Positions 1 to 8,857 of a stretch of DNA of 64,000 bases are shown in pieces. Position 1 is the first letter of the stretch. The number at the start of each line of letters is the position of its first letter. Below the pieces are notes generated by a model. The model searched no databases. It was given only the letters and a program-made list of their open reading frames with translations, and had not been told where the DNA came from. A program made the translations under genes and the position numbers. Origin of the DNA: Pedobacter sp. Leaf176 (lineage in GTDB: Bacteria; Bacteroidota; Bacteroidia; Sphingobacteriales; Sphingobacteriaceae); NCBI RefSeq assembly GCF_001424305.1, contig NZ_LMPD01000002.1:626280-690279 (forward strand), in the 5' to 3' direction.

Positions 1-1184
1 GTCACAGCGTCTTTAGTTCGCATAATGCCATAAATGATCCAGGGCTGGCGACCAACCTCCGTGACTAACCATCCTGCTTCTAAAGCAATATAACCTAAGG
101 GTATCGCCAAAACAAACAATTTCAGCAACCAGCGCTTCTCTAATAGCGGTTTCTTCCTAATGAGGTTGACAAAATATATCAGTGAAATCAGGGCCAGCAA
201 TGTACCTATTCCCACCATAATTTGAAAAGCATAATGCGTTATCGCAACGGGAGGATGTTCATTTTCAGGAATTTTATCCAAACCCTGCACTTCAGCTTTG
301 AAATCGCCATGAGCAAGAAAACTTAATGCGCCAGGAATTTTAATTGCGCCTTTCACCGTTTTATCTTTTTCATTTACAATGCCACCAATTAAAAGCGGTG
401 CGGGCTTTTCGGTTTTGTACAACGCTTCCATTGCGGCAAGTTTTGCAGGCTGCCTTTTCGCAACATCTTTAGCAGAGATATCACCGCTTAAAGGTTGAAG
501 TAATGCGCCTATGCAAGCAAAAACAGCTGCTATTTTAAATGCTTTGAGATGAAATTCCTTATTTTGATTCCGTAAAATCATGAGTGCATGAACGCCGGCT
601 ACGGCAAATCCTGTAGCCGTGAATGCCGCCAGGCACATGTGCAATGCTTGTGAAAACCATGCTTTATTGAACATCGCTTGAATTGGATCGATATTCAGGT
701 ATTTTCCATTTACAAAATCAAAGCCTGCCGGACTGTTCATCCATGCATTTGCGGCTACAACCAAAATGCCCGATGCTAGTCCACTTACGCCAACAACCAT
801 TCCCGTAAACCAATGAAACCATTTATTCAATTTATCCCAGCCATAAAGGAAAAAGCCCAGTGCTATAGCCTCTATAAAAAATGCAGTTCCCTCCAGTGAA
901 AAGGGCATCCCGAAAATCGGGCCCGCGTGTTCCATAAATTTTGGCCATAACAAACCCAGTTCAAATGATAGCATGGTACCGGAGACAGCTCCTGTGGCAA
1001 AAAAAATAGCGACACCCTTACTCCAGGCTTTGGTTAAATTTTTGTAAACCTCATCATTTGTTTTTAGCCATTTGTAATGGGAAACGGCCATGAAAAATGG
1101 CATCACCATTCCAATGCAAGAGAAGATAATATGAAAGCCTAATGATAAGGCCATTTGGGAGCGGGCTGCTAAAAAATCATCCAT
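1..1184 (-). CDS. cydA: Cytochrome bd ubiquinol oxidase subunit I (5' part, cut by window edge)
   Basis: Catalytic subunit of the quinol-oxidising, high-affinity terminal oxidase in the inner membrane. The ORF track misses it because its stop lies outside the window. I read about 394 codons from ATG at 1184 to the left edge, of about 440-450 usual for the family. Visible hallmarks are the N-terminal helix with the haem-ligand His (LGFHIIF), the GTMLSFELG segment, the quinol-loop stretch around RQPAKLAAMEALY, and the near C-terminal signature GRQPWIIYG. Several hydrophobic helices are evident. A -7 promoter element lies 26 bp upstream. cydB would be expected further left, outside the window. 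Identity is near certain. Confidence 0.96.
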   Translation of the reverse strand, partial: MDDFLAARSQMALSLGFHIIFSCIGMVMPFFMAVSHYKWLKTNDEVYKNLTKAWSKGVAIFFATGAVSGTMLSFELGLLWPKFMEHAGPIFGMPFSLEGTAFFIEAIALGFFLYGWDKLNKWFHWFTGMVVGVSGLASGILVVAANAWMNSPAGFDFVNGKYLNIDPIQAMFNKAWFSQALHMCLAAFTATGFAVAGVHALMILRNQNKEFHLKAFKIAAVFACIGALLQPLSGDISAKDVAKRQPAKLAAMEALYKTEKPAPLLIGGIVNEKDKTVKGAIKIPGALSFLAHGDFKAEVQGLDKIPENEHPPVAITHYAFQIMVGIGTLLALISLIYFVNLIRKKPLLEKRWLLKLFVLAIPLGYIALEAGWLVTEVGRQPWIIYGIMRTKDAV

Positions 1185-1209
1185 ATCTGATATTGGATTA
1201 TGTGTAACA

Positions 1210-1217
1210 CAAATATA
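1210..1217 (-). promoter_or_regulatory. Bacteroidota -7 promoter element for cydA
   Basis: On the minus strand this reads TATATTTG, an exact match to the Bacteroidota -7 consensus TAnnTTTG. It lies 26 bp upstream of the cydA ATG, so transcription would start about 19 nt before the gene. I see no clear -33 TTTG element at the usual spacing. Confidence 0.55.
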
Positions 1218-1461
1218 ACAGATAAGGCTTATGATATATTGAGTTTGGAGGAACGGTTTAGATTTATTTTAAATATAGAATGTTTATAAATTGAAGAAAA
1301 ATTTAGACAAATTTTTCCGCAGGTTCCGCAGATTGATTTAAGATAAACTGAGGACAAATGAATCAGTAATCAATTAATAATGAACTAATGCCCAATGAAC
1401 TAATGGCTAATAAGCCAATAGTACTATCGATGAAAAGAAATAATAAACCATTGTAAAAATC

Positions 1462-2361
1462 TTATATACCCTTCAATTCTTCGTATGCAGCGGTTAAGCT
1501 TCTTTGAATACCATCGCCCTGCCATTCTGGTGCATTTGGAATTGTAGTAGCTTTTAGGATATCTTCTTTGGATTTTCCCGCCTTAATTTCGCCACCAACA
1601 TACGCCATAAGGTTTTTTAGGTATTCCTGATAAGCTTTTACATCCGCTTTTGTTCCCGTTACTTTCTCAGGGTCCAAACTATGCCCCCAAATAAACAGGG
1701 TGTCTTTATCGAATTGATTTTGAATTTTATCTAAAGCAGTAATCCAATTGCCGATGTGTGCACCATTTTCTCTATCAATGTAAGGAAACCTGCGGTTGAA
1801 AACTAAATCGCCAACATGAACGATGTTTGCATTCTCAAAATGGTAAACTGCATCTCCGTTTGTATGACCAGAACCATAATAATAAGCACTTATCTTTTCA
1901 TCACCCACAGGTGCTTTCCAGCCGGTTCCGAAAGTGGTATCAGGCATCAATTGTTTATCCAAATTATTTGCTTTCTCTGCGCCTCTCTTCTGATTAATAA
2001 GTGAATTTTGATGTGCTACCACCTTTTCAGCCAAACCTTTAAAGGCAATATTTCCTGCGGTATGGTCGCCATGATGATGGGTGTTAATTAAATATTTGAA
2101 TGGTTTTTCACCAAGTTTCTTCAATTCGTCGATTACATGAGGAGCTGATGCAGGAAATTGCGCATCGACTACAACAAATCCATTCGAAGAATTTAACCAG
2201 CCAATCGTTCCACCTTGTTCGGTAAAGATACCGACGTTATTTCTTAACGGTTTAAAATTATATGCCCTTAATATTTCTTGTTGGGCAAAAACGTCAGTTT
2301 TATAAATTGATAGCAAAGCCATTGCCAATGCCGAATTTTTGATAAAATTTCTTCTTTCCAT
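1462..2361 (-). CDS. Secreted MBL-fold (metallo-beta-lactamase superfamily) hydrolase
   Basis: Predicted periplasmic zinc hydrolase of the metallo-beta-lactamase superfamily. The N-terminus (MERRNFIKNSALAMALLS) is a signal peptide with a twin-Arg-like start. The metal-binding motif HHHGDH is at residues 95-100, followed by the GHTNGD region near 165-170. A GDLVFNRRFPYID stretch near 183 resembles SoxH-type / quinoprotein-associated metallohydrolases rather than classic B1 beta-lactamases. At 299 aa it has the expected length for that group. It stands alone between cydA and a small gene, both on the minus strand. The substrate is unknown, and carbapenemase activity should not be assumed. Confidence 0.85.
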   Translation of the reverse strand: MERRNFIKNSALAMALLSIYKTDVFAQQEILRAYNFKPLRNNVGIFTEQGGTIGWLNSSNGFVVVDAQFPASAPHVIDELKKLGEKPFKYLINTHHHGDHTAGNIAFKGLAEKVVAHQNSLINQKRGAEKANNLDKQLMPDTTFGTGWKAPVGDEKISAYYYGSGHTNGDAVYHFENANIVHVGDLVFNRRFPYIDRENGAHIGNWITALDKIQNQFDKDTLFIWGHSLDPEKVTGTKADVKAYQEYLKNLMAYVGGEIKAGKSKEDILKATTIPNAPEWQGDGIQRSLTAAYEELKGI

Positions 2362-2374
2362 TTTTAGACTAACT

Positions 2375-2403
2375 TAAAAAGCCACAGCATATAACTGTGG
2401 CTT
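2375..2403 (-). terminator. Rho-independent terminator after the 2440-2643 gene
   Basis: A perfect 9-bp stem (AAGCCACAG / CTGTGGCTT) encloses a 7-nt loop. On the minus strand it is followed by a T-run. It lies between the small protein gene and the MBL hydrolase, so it probably ends the transcript of the former. Confidence 0.75.
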
Positions 2404-2439
2404 AAATTTAATAATTTTTAATCGTAATTTAGGATTTAC

Positions 2440-2643
2440 CTATATGCTCGAACCTGGCGTTGTACCTGGCTCATGACCTGGGCCTAATGAATTGTTTTTA
2501 CGGTCTTTCTCTTTGTTAAATAAGTTTGTGCTTATTTTCGATGATTTATTTTCATCAAGCGTTCTATCTTCTTTGATATCCTCAGCGGTTTTATCGAGTA
2601 ATTCGTTCTCAACGACTTTACCTTTTTCTTTATTATTTTCCAT
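2440..2643 (-). CDS. Small hydrophilic conserved-type protein (67 aa), function unknown
   Basis: A 67-aa, highly charged, Lys/Glu/Asp/Asn-rich protein with no membrane segment or signal. It ends in a Gly/Pro-rich tail (GPGHEPGTTPGSS). A terminator hairpin follows it directly, which supports real expression. The C-terminal PGHEPGTTPG-like tail resembles short uncharacterised proteins I associate with Sphingobacteriaceae, but I cannot name a family. Composition suggests an intrinsically disordered, possibly stress-related protein; that is inference only. Confidence 0.55.
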   Translation of the reverse strand: MENNKEKGKVVENELLDKTAEDIKEDRTLDENKSSKISTNLFNKEKDRKNNSLGPGHEPGTTPGSSI

Positions 2644-3046
2644 GGTTTTTCAATTTGATGTTTTAAGGGAACAAGTGTAAAATCATATTGTTTTCAATTT
2701 TGTTTTGGAAATGAATTAAACTTAACGAAGCTCATTTATGCAGCCAATTGCTTTTAACTTATTCAAAGAAATTTGAAGTCTTAATTTGCTTAACCTTAAT
2801 CTGAAGGAATTTTGATAAGGTCTCGTTGAGAAACTAAAGATGACGGGCTTCTGTACTGCATCTATACTAGTTTTATATGTTTTTTGTATTAAGATATGCA
2901 AGAGATTGTGTCAGCAAGACATCCTTCTCACTTTCTTTTGGAGCTAACCAGCATTTCTACGAGCTTGTGAATACACTGCTTTTGTTGGAACAGAAAGCAT
3001 GATTAACTTTGATGAATGCAATAAAATTGCTTCCAAAAATGCCAGC
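2644..3046. other. About 400 bp intergenic region without a recognised gene
   Basis: AT-rich spacer between the small protein gene and the terminator of the cysteine desulfurase unit. I looked on both strands and found no convincing ORF, RNA or repeat. It should contain the promoter of the 2440-2643 gene, but no exact TAnnTTTG match was identified. Confidence 0.4.
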
Positions 3047-3072
3047 AAAAAAAATCCCAGATTGCTCCGGGA
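3047..3072 (-). terminator. Rho-independent terminator of the glmM / cysteine desulfurase unit
   Basis: On the minus strand TCCCGGA-GCAA-TCTGGGA forms a 7-bp stem (one G-T wobble) closed by a GNRA-type GCAA tetraloop, followed by eight T. It sits 28 bp past the cysteine desulfurase stop codon. Confidence 0.85.
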
Positions 3073-3099
3073 CTGTTTCTATTTGGTTAATAATATGCT

Positions 3100-4248
3100 T
3101 TAGGCTAAAGCGTTTTGCTTAACTACCATTTTAACTTTTTCTATAACGTAGTCCAGTTCTTCTTTCGTGGTGTATTTGCTAAAAGAAAAACGAACTGACG
3201 GACGATTTGGATCAGCATTGATTCCATTTAAAACATGGGAACCGATGTTCGAACCCGACGAACAAGCACTACCACCTGATGCACATATGCCATTTATATC
3301 CAAATTAAATAATAACATATCGGCCATATCCATCTCCGGAAAAGATACGTTCAACACGGTGTAGAGGCTTTTATCTGCGTCGGTTTCACCATTGAAAGCA
3401 ATACCAGGAATCTCCGAAATTAGCGCTTCTTTTAAATAATCTTTTAAGCCTTGAATATGATTTTGATGTTGTTCCATTTCTGCATAGGCTATTTCCAATG
3501 CCTTAGCCAAGCCTACAATTCCGTAAACATTTTCTGTTCCACCACGCATGTTACGCTCTTGCGCGCCGCCATAAATCATCGGTGGAATTTTAATATTACT
3601 GTTTACATACAAGAAACCTATGCCCTTCGGACCATGAAGCTTATGTGCCGCGCAAACAATAAAGTGTGCTTTCAATTCACGTACATTATGTACATAATGG
3701 CCCATGGTTTGAACGGTGTCGGCATGATAAATTGCATTATATTTTTCGCAGATATCACCAACTTTAATCATGTCTGTTAATGTGCCCAATTCATTGTTTG
3801 CATGCATCAACGATACAAATGTACGTTCGTTATTTTGAAGTAAGTCCTCTAAATGTGCATAATCAACGTTGCCTTTCTCATCGATATTAACAAAACTTAA
3901 TTTATCAATTTCGCCATTTTTAAGCATCATATTTAAGGTATGCTCAACGGCATGGTGCTCAATTTTAGAAGTAATGGCATGCTTGATTCCGTAAGCAGAG
4001 ATGCCACAACGAATGGCTGTATTATCTGCTTCAGTACCTCCGGAAGTAAAAAATATTTCAGATGGGGACGCCCCCAAAAGATTTGCAACTGTTTTACGGG
4101 CTTTCTCAACTAAAGTTCTAACCTCGCGGCCAAGCGCATGAATAGCCGATGGATTTCCGAAATAATTTTCCATCACGTTCTTCATTTCTGCAATTACTTC
4201 CTTATCTAAGGGCGTTGTAGCTGCATTATCTAAATAAACTCTCTTCAT
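3100..4248 (-). CDS. Cysteine desulfurase (IscS/NifS family, PLP-dependent)
   Basis: Transfers sulfur from L-cysteine to a protein persulfide for Fe-S cluster, thiouridine or cofactor biosynthesis, in the cytoplasm. This is a class V aminotransferase fold of 382 aa. PLP lysine is K203 in AAHKLHGPKG, the cofactor Asp lies in HADTVQ (D177), and the persulfide-forming Cys is in the SACSSGS loop (C329), typical of group I desulfurases. It starts 1 nt from the glmM stop, so the two are co-transcribed. No iscU or scaffold gene is adjacent. Family assignment is secure; the specific symbol is not. Confidence 0.95.
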   Translation of the reverse strand: MKRVYLDNAATTPLDKEVIAEMKNVMENYFGNPSAIHALGREVRTLVEKARKTVANLLGASPSEIFFTSGGTEADNTAIRCGISAYGIKHAITSKIEHHAVEHTLNMMLKNGEIDKLSFVNIDEKGNVDYAHLEDLLQNNERTFVSLMHANNELGTLTDMIKVGDICEKYNAIYHADTVQTMGHYVHNVRELKAHFIVCAAHKLHGPKGIGFLYVNSNIKIPPMIYGGAQERNMRGGTENVYGIVGLAKALEIAYAEMEQHQNHIQGLKDYLKEALISEIPGIAFNGETDADKSLYTVLNVSFPEMDMADMLLFNLDINGICASGGSACSSGSNIGSHVLNGINADPNRPSVRFSFSKYTTKEELDYVIEKVKMVVKQNALA

Positions 4249-4249
4249 G

Positions 4250-5638
4250 CTAATTTAATTTAAGGATTTCTTTTATATCAGAAATGATTTTATTGGCTAA
4301 ACTTTCGGCCACAGTTTCATTTTCGGCCTCGCTGTAAATACGGATAATGGGTTCGGTGTTAGAACGACGCAAATGTACCCATGTTTTATCGAACTCAATT
4401 TTTAAACCATCTATCGTACTGTATGGCTGACTTTTATATTTTTCTTCTACTTGTTTTAATAAATTGTCAATATCCATTTCTGGCGTAAGGGTAATTTTGT
4501 TTTTTGAAATATGGTATTGCGGATAGCTGCCTCGTAAAACAGAAATAGATTTACCGAACTTTGCCAGGTGCGTTAAAAACAGTGCGATTCCGACCAAAGC
4601 ATCTCTACCATAATGCGATTCAGGATAGATAATTCCACCATTACCCTCGCCACCGATAATGGCATTGGTTTCTTTCATTTTGTTAACCACGTTTACCTCG
4701 CCAACTGCAGATGCGTTGTATTCAAAGCCAGCTTTCTCTGTTACATCGCGTAAGGCACGTGTGGAGGAAAGGTTTGAAACTGTCTTGCCAGGTGTGTTTT
4801 TCAAAACATAATCTGCAACAGCAACAAGTGTATACTCTTCGCCAAACATGCTGCCATCTTCGTTTACGAAACATAAACGGTCAACATCAGGATCCACCAC
4901 AATACCTAAATCAGCATTTTGTTTCTGAACCTCTTTCGAAATTTCAGTCAAATTTTCGGGAAGTGGTTCAGGGTTATGAGGAAACTGCCCATTTGGATCG
5001 CAATATAATTCCGTAACTCTGGTTACGCCTAAAGCCCTCAGTAAAGCTGGAATAAAAATACCTCCGGTTGAGTTTACACAGTCGATAACAACTTTGAAAT
5101 CGGCCTTTTTAATTGCTTCAACATCAACCAAGGGCAATGCTAAAACTTTATCAATATGTTTTTGAAGGTAGCTATCATTTTTAATAACCTTACCTAACTT
5201 ATCTACTTCAGCGAACTCAAAACTTGAGCTTTCGGCTAAATCTAAAACCTCTTTACCGTCTAAATCGCTGATAAATTCACCATTTGCATTTAATAACTTC
5301 AAGGCATTCCACTGCTTTGGGTTGTGGCTTGCCGTTAAAATAATACCGCCACCAGCTTGTTCATCTGGCACTGCAACTTCTACAGTTGGGGTAGTCGATA
5401 AACCTAAATCAATAACTTCAATACCCAAACCCTGTAAGGTTCCGATTACCAAATTATTAACCATTTCGCCCGAAATGCGTGCGTCGCGACCTAAAACGAT
5501 TCTTTTGTTTCCTGTTTTTTGTATCACCCAGCTACCAAAAGCAGCTGTAAATTTCACTATATCTATGGGCGTTAAGCCATTTCCCGCTTGCCCCCCAATG
5601 GTTCCACGTATTCCTGAAATCGATTTTATTAAAGTCAC
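4250..5638 (-). CDS. glmM: Phosphoglucosamine mutase
   Basis: Interconverts glucosamine-6-phosphate and glucosamine-1-phosphate on the route to UDP-GlcNAc for the cell wall and LPS. It has the four-domain alpha-D-phosphohexomutase architecture, 462 aa. The active-site Ser is in TASHNP (about S104), the Mg loop is DPDVDRL (about 249-255), the sugar-binding loop GEGNGG follows, and the C-terminal phosphate-binding motif is RRSNTEP. The start is GTG at 5638. The family also contains phosphomannomutases, so GlmM versus ManB is inferred from similarity to Bacteroidota GlmM. It forms a two-gene operon with the cysteine desulfurase. Confidence 0.88.
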   Translation of the reverse strand: MTLIKSISGIRGTIGGQAGNGLTPIDIVKFTAAFGSWVIQKTGNKRIVLGRDARISGEMVNNLVIGTLQGLGIEVIDLGLSTTPTVEVAVPDEQAGGGIILTASHNPKQWNALKLLNANGEFISDLDGKEVLDLAESSSFEFAEVDKLGKVIKNDSYLQKHIDKVLALPLVDVEAIKKADFKVVIDCVNSTGGIFIPALLRALGVTRVTELYCDPNGQFPHNPEPLPENLTEISKEVQKQNADLGIVVDPDVDRLCFVNEDGSMFGEEYTLVAVADYVLKNTPGKTVSNLSSTRALRDVTEKAGFEYNASAVGEVNVVNKMKETNAIIGGEGNGGIIYPESHYGRDALVGIALFLTHLAKFGKSISVLRGSYPQYHISKNKITLTPEMDIDNLLKQVEEKYKSQPYSTIDGLKIEFDKTWVHLRRSNTEPIIRIYSEAENETVAESLANKIISDIKEILKLN

Positions 5639-6019
5639 TTTGCGTATTTATTTGAAGCTCAAAAATAATAAAAAAAACAAGATAGCTGGTATTTTAGGCC
5701 GCCTTAGCTTGTTAATTTACATTGTTTTTATATCTATATATACGATATATTTAATAGAAATTCTGTTGCAGATTTTATCCAATCGTGTGACTGATTTGTC
5801 TTTTTTTGAAAAAGTATTGCACTGATACATCGGTTAAAGCAGTCCCGTCTCGTTTCAAAACCTCCGCTCTTTTCTCGTCTTGCATGTTTCCACTTCGCTG
5901 GGTATAGCGAAACTGAGGTTGTGGAAAAACAGATTTTCACTCTACTGTATAATCAGAAATTTTATGCAATAATGTTGCAAAAACTGAACCTAAAAACTAC
6001 AGTAACATTTATAAAACGC
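5639..6019. other. Intergenic region between divergent glmM and methyltransferase genes
   Basis: About 380 bp with no credible gene. The track ORF 5734-5940 has no recognisable domain and overlaps a nested palindrome, so I do not call it. The segment holds the glmM promoter (not pinpointed), the palindromic element at 5887-5927 and, just beyond, the methyltransferase promoter. Confidence 0.45.
5887..5927. repeat. Nested palindrome (two concentric inverted repeats)
   Basis: The outer arms TTTCCAC and GTGGAAA enclose inner arms TTCGCT and AGCGAA around the loop GGGTAT. Left arms are contiguous; right arms are separated by nine bases. A folded transcript would give a bulged hairpin. There is no T-run after it, so it is not an obvious terminator. 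It may be a dispersed REP/MITE-like element or an operator upstream of the 6056 operon. Confidence 0.5.
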
Positions 6020-6027
6020 TATATTTG
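6020..6027 (+). promoter_or_regulatory. Bacteroidota -7 promoter element for the 6056-8063 operon
   Basis: TATATTTG matches TAnnTTTG exactly and lies 29 bp upstream of the methyltransferase ATG, giving a short leader. It would drive the three overlapping genes that follow. Confidence 0.6.
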
Positions 6028-6055
6028 CACCTTTCCAAAACAATAAAGGCTTTTT

Positions 6056-6787
6056 ATGCAGCGCAAGTGGTTTCAATATTGGTTTAATTCGCCATATTAT
6101 CATATTCTTTACCAACAAAGAAACGATGCCGAAGCCGAATTTTTTATCGATAGTTTAACGAATTATCTTAATCCTGAAATCGATTCGAAAATGCTCGATA
6201 TTGCTTGTGGCAAAGGCAGGCATTCCATTTACCTAAACAAAAAAGGCTTTGACATTACCGGAATTGACTTATCAGAGCAAAGTATAAAATACGCCAAACA
6301 ATTTGAAAACAGCAAGCTACACTTTTTGGTGCACGACATGCGCAGGCTTTTCTACATCAACTATTTCGATGTGGCTTTAAATTTATTTACCAGTTTTGGC
6401 TATTTTGATACTGAAAAAGAGCATATAAACGCACTGAAAACATTTAGAAAGTGTTTAAAAGCCGATGGAACTTTAGTGGTAGACTATTTTAATACTGAAA
6501 AAATTATTAGAAATTTAAATCATTGCGAGGCTAAATCACTGGATGGAATTACATTTAATATCACTAAAAATGTAGTAGATTGTAAGATCATTAAGAAGAT
6601 AAATTTCGATGATAAGGGCAAGATATACAATTTCGAAGAGCGTGTTCAGGCTTTTAATCTCGAAGATTTTGAGCGAATGTTAACTAAAGCCGGAATGCTT
6701 ATCAAGAAAACTTTTGGAAGTTATTCACTCGATGATTTCGACGAATCAAATTCTGACCGGTTAATTTTAATCTGCAAAAAGGCATGA
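6056..6787 (+). CDS. Class I SAM-dependent methyltransferase
   Basis: Cytoplasmic Rossmann-fold methyltransferase of 243 aa. Motif I is DIACGKGRH near residues 48-56, followed by the acidic residue in TGIDLS that binds the SAM ribose. HDMRRL and the NLFTSFGYF stretch correspond to later motifs. The substrate is unknown; these proteins are often annotated only as methyltransferase type 11/25. The ATGA overlap with the next gene (4 bp) shows translational coupling with a PAP2 phosphatase and a ZIP transporter. A -7 element lies just upstream. Confidence 0.85.
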   Translation: MQRKWFQYWFNSPYYHILYQQRNDAEAEFFIDSLTNYLNPEIDSKMLDIACGKGRHSIYLNKKGFDITGIDLSEQSIKYAKQFENSKLHFLVHDMRRLFYINYFDVALNLFTSFGYFDTEKEHINALKTFRKCLKADGTLVVDYFNTEKIIRNLNHCEAKSLDGITFNITKNVVDCKIIKKINFDDKGKIYNFEERVQAFNLEDFERMLTKAGMLIKKTFGSYSLDDFDESNSDRLILICKKA

Positions 6788-7347
6788 TAGAAAGCATACA
6801 GCAGTTTGATGTAGAGTTGTTTTTGAAAATCCACTGCGGACTTTCGAATGGCTTTTTAGATTGGCTGATGCCTTTAATGCGCAACCGTTTTTTCTGGTCG
6901 CCGCTTTACATTTTTATTGTGATTTTTTGCATTAAACAATATAAAAAACAAGGCTATTACATTATCGGTATGGCCCTATTTACATTTGCATTGGGCGATA
7001 TCGTTTCATCACGCTTGATAAAGCCATTTGTAGCCCGGGTAAGACCTTGCAACGACTTTAGCCTGGCAAATGACATTATCCATCGTGTTCCCTGCGGAAG
7101 CGGCTTAAGTTTCCCATCAGCACATGCAACAAATCATTTTGCCATCGCTGTGTTCTTAATCGGTGTGTTTTACAGTCGCTGGAAACCGATTCTGCCTATC
7201 GGTATATTCTGGGCAGCGATTATAAGTTTTGCTCAAGTTTATGTTGGCGTACATTACCCTGTTGACGTAATAACCGGTGCTCTGCTGGGAACGTTAATTG
7301 GTTTTATCTGTTCGAGAATATTTAAAAAATTACAACCTGAATTTTAA
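6784..7347 (+). CDS. PAP2-family membrane phosphatase
   Basis: Integral membrane acid phosphatase of the PAP2 superfamily, 187 aa, with about five hydrophobic segments. The three phosphatase motifs are present: KPFVARVRPC (motif 1, KxxxxxxRP), PSAHATNH (motif 2, usually PSGH), and QVYVGVHYPVDV (motif 3, with the His/Asp). It probably dephosphorylates a lipid pyrophosphate such as undecaprenyl-PP, or phosphatidylglycerol-phosphate, at the periplasmic face. It overlaps both neighbours (ATGA before, TAATG after), so the three genes are one operon. Confidence 0.88.
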   Translation: MIESIQQFDVELFLKIHCGLSNGFLDWLMPLMRNRFFWSPLYIFIVIFCIKQYKKQGYYIIGMALFTFALGDIVSSRLIKPFVARVRPCNDFSLANDIIHRVPCGSGLSFPSAHATNHFAIAVFLIGVFYSRWKPILPIGIFWAAIISFAQVYVGVHYPVDVITGALLGTLIGFICSRIFKKLQPEF

Positions 7348-8063
7348 TGGAAGCTTGGAAATTTGCCGTACTTTTTTTCTGCGCTTTTTTAGGCGGATCA
7401 GCCATTTTTTTGGTTAAGAGTGATAAATCGAAGTTACTGAAACTGATACTATCTTTCAGTGGAGCATATCTTTTTGCCATTACGGTTTTACACCTCATTC
7501 CCGATGCGTATAGTGGACCAGATAAAGAAGAAATCGGAATCTTTATTCTTATTGGTTTCTTATTGCAAATATTTTTAGAGCAGTTTTCGGAAGGTGTAGA
7601 ACACGGACACATACACAAGCATCAGGATGGCCAAGTTTTTCCATTCGGAATTATGATTAGTCTTTGTTTACATGCTTTTTTAGAAGGTATGCCACTTGCA
7701 AAAGATCAACATAACGAATTGATATTTGGGATTTCTTTACACCACATTCCTGCGGCATTTGCGTTAGCGAGTATCTTAATGCAAAATCATTTCAAACGGG
7801 GTAGCATCCTGATGTATTTGGCCGTATTCGCTATAATGGCACCTCTTGGCTTTTACTTGAGTATCGGACTAAGCAATGGAAGTATTGGCGGTATCGACGC
7901 TTATTTCAATAAAATAATGGGCATTGTTATTGGTATCTTCTTACACATTTCTACCACAATTTTGTTCGAATCCAGCGCAGACCATAAAATTAATACACGC
8001 AAAATGATAGCTGTATTACTGGGAATCGGCGTAGCATTAATTGGCTTTTTTGCAGGTCACTAG
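7347..8063 (+). CDS. ZIP-family divalent metal transporter
   Basis: Inner-membrane zinc/iron permease-like protein (ZIP), 238 aa, with about eight hydrophobic segments. The conserved metal-site motifs are HLIPDAY in TM2-like position, HAFLEGMP (TM4) and HHIPAAFALAS (TM5). A His-rich loop (HGHIHKH) sits between helices, as is common for ZIPs. Its ATG overlaps the stop of the PAP2 gene by one base. It probably imports Zn or another divalent ion; which metal cannot be told from the sequence. Confidence 0.9.
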   Translation: MEAWKFAVLFFCAFLGGSAIFLVKSDKSKLLKLILSFSGAYLFAITVLHLIPDAYSGPDKEEIGIFILIGFLLQIFLEQFSEGVEHGHIHKHQDGQVFPFGIMISLCLHAFLEGMPLAKDQHNELIFGISLHHIPAAFALASILMQNHFKRGSILMYLAVFAIMAPLGFYLSIGLSNGSIGGIDAYFNKIMGIVIGIFLHISTTILFESSADHKINTRKMIAVLLGIGVALIGFFAGH

Positions 8064-8233
8064 TTCAGTTGGCAGTTAACAATGCCCGTTTTGAATTAAT
8101 GGTTTTTGATTTGCAGTCATCCGATTTAACCAGTTCAGCAATTAATCATTTCAAACAATTAATGTAATATCCGTTTTAAACGTTTAATCGTTTATATATT
8201 TAATCTTTACGAAAAACATCTGTAAATTTATAT

Positions 8234-8827
8234 ATGGATGAAATTGTAAATGAACCTGTGGTATCCTATCAAAAAAAGCATTTTTCTGTTGCAGAATACC
8301 TTGAAATGGAAAAAGCGTCACATGAAAAGCATGAGTATTTTCAAGGTGAAATATTTTCGATGTCTGGTTCAAGTACAAATCATAATCTGATTTTCTCCAG
8401 TTTGTTTGGATTTCTCTCGGTTAAGCTCGCAGGTTCAAAATGTATTCCTTTTGGAAGCGATATGAGAATGAACATACCAGAAAATACGCTCTTTACTTAT
8501 CCTGATATTTCTGTGTATTGCAACGGAATTAAGCATTCTACTGATGATAAGGATTCCATTTTAGAGCCAACAATTATTATCGAAATTCTATCGCCGTCTA
8601 CCAAAAATTACGATAGAGGCGGTAAATTCAAACTTTATCGAGACATCCGCACGCTAAAGGAATTTATCCTAATAGATTCTGAATCTGTTTCAGTTGAAGC
8701 TTTCTATCTGAATGGCAAACAACATTGGGAGCTTATTGAATACAAAGAAATCGGAGGTACTTTAAAGTTTGTATCAATGGGTTTCGAGATTTCGTTAGCT
8801 GATATATATAAATATATTCGTTTTTAA
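8234..8827 (+). CDS. Uma2-family PD-(D/E)XK nuclease-like protein
   Basis: 197-aa cytoplasmic protein of the Uma2 / DUF820 family (restriction endonuclease-like fold). The characteristic N-terminus ([26 protein letters not shown]), the core YPDISVYC with the catalytic-type Asp, and [10 protein letters not shown] with the Glu of the E-x-K-like motif are all visible, followed by [12 protein letters not shown]. The biological role of this family is unknown; it is abundant in cyanobacteria and scattered in Bacteroidota. It appears monocistronic. No partner restriction or toxin gene is adjacent. Confidence 0.9.
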   Translation: MDEIVNEPVVSYQKKHFSVAEYLEMEKASHEKHEYFQGEIFSMSGSSTNHNLIFSSLFGFLSVKLAGSKCIPFGSDMRMNIPENTLFTYPDISVYCNGIKHSTDDKDSILEPTIIIEILSPSTKNYDRGGKFKLYRDIRTLKEFILIDSESVSVEAFYLNGKQHWELIEYKEIGGTLKFVSMGFEISLADIYKYIRF

Positions 8828-8857
8828 ACCTCGAAAAAAAAACGAAATACAGCAGCG

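Noticed and set aside
1462-2361. Antibiotic-resistance metallo-beta-lactamase
   Set aside because: The motif set resembles SoxH-type metallohydrolases rather than B1-B3 carbapenemases; only the superfamily fold is shared.
5734-5940. 68-aa minus-strand ORF between glmM and the methyltransferase
   Set aside because: No signal or domain; it overlaps a nested palindrome and regulatory DNA. It may be part of a dispersed element but not a supported gene.
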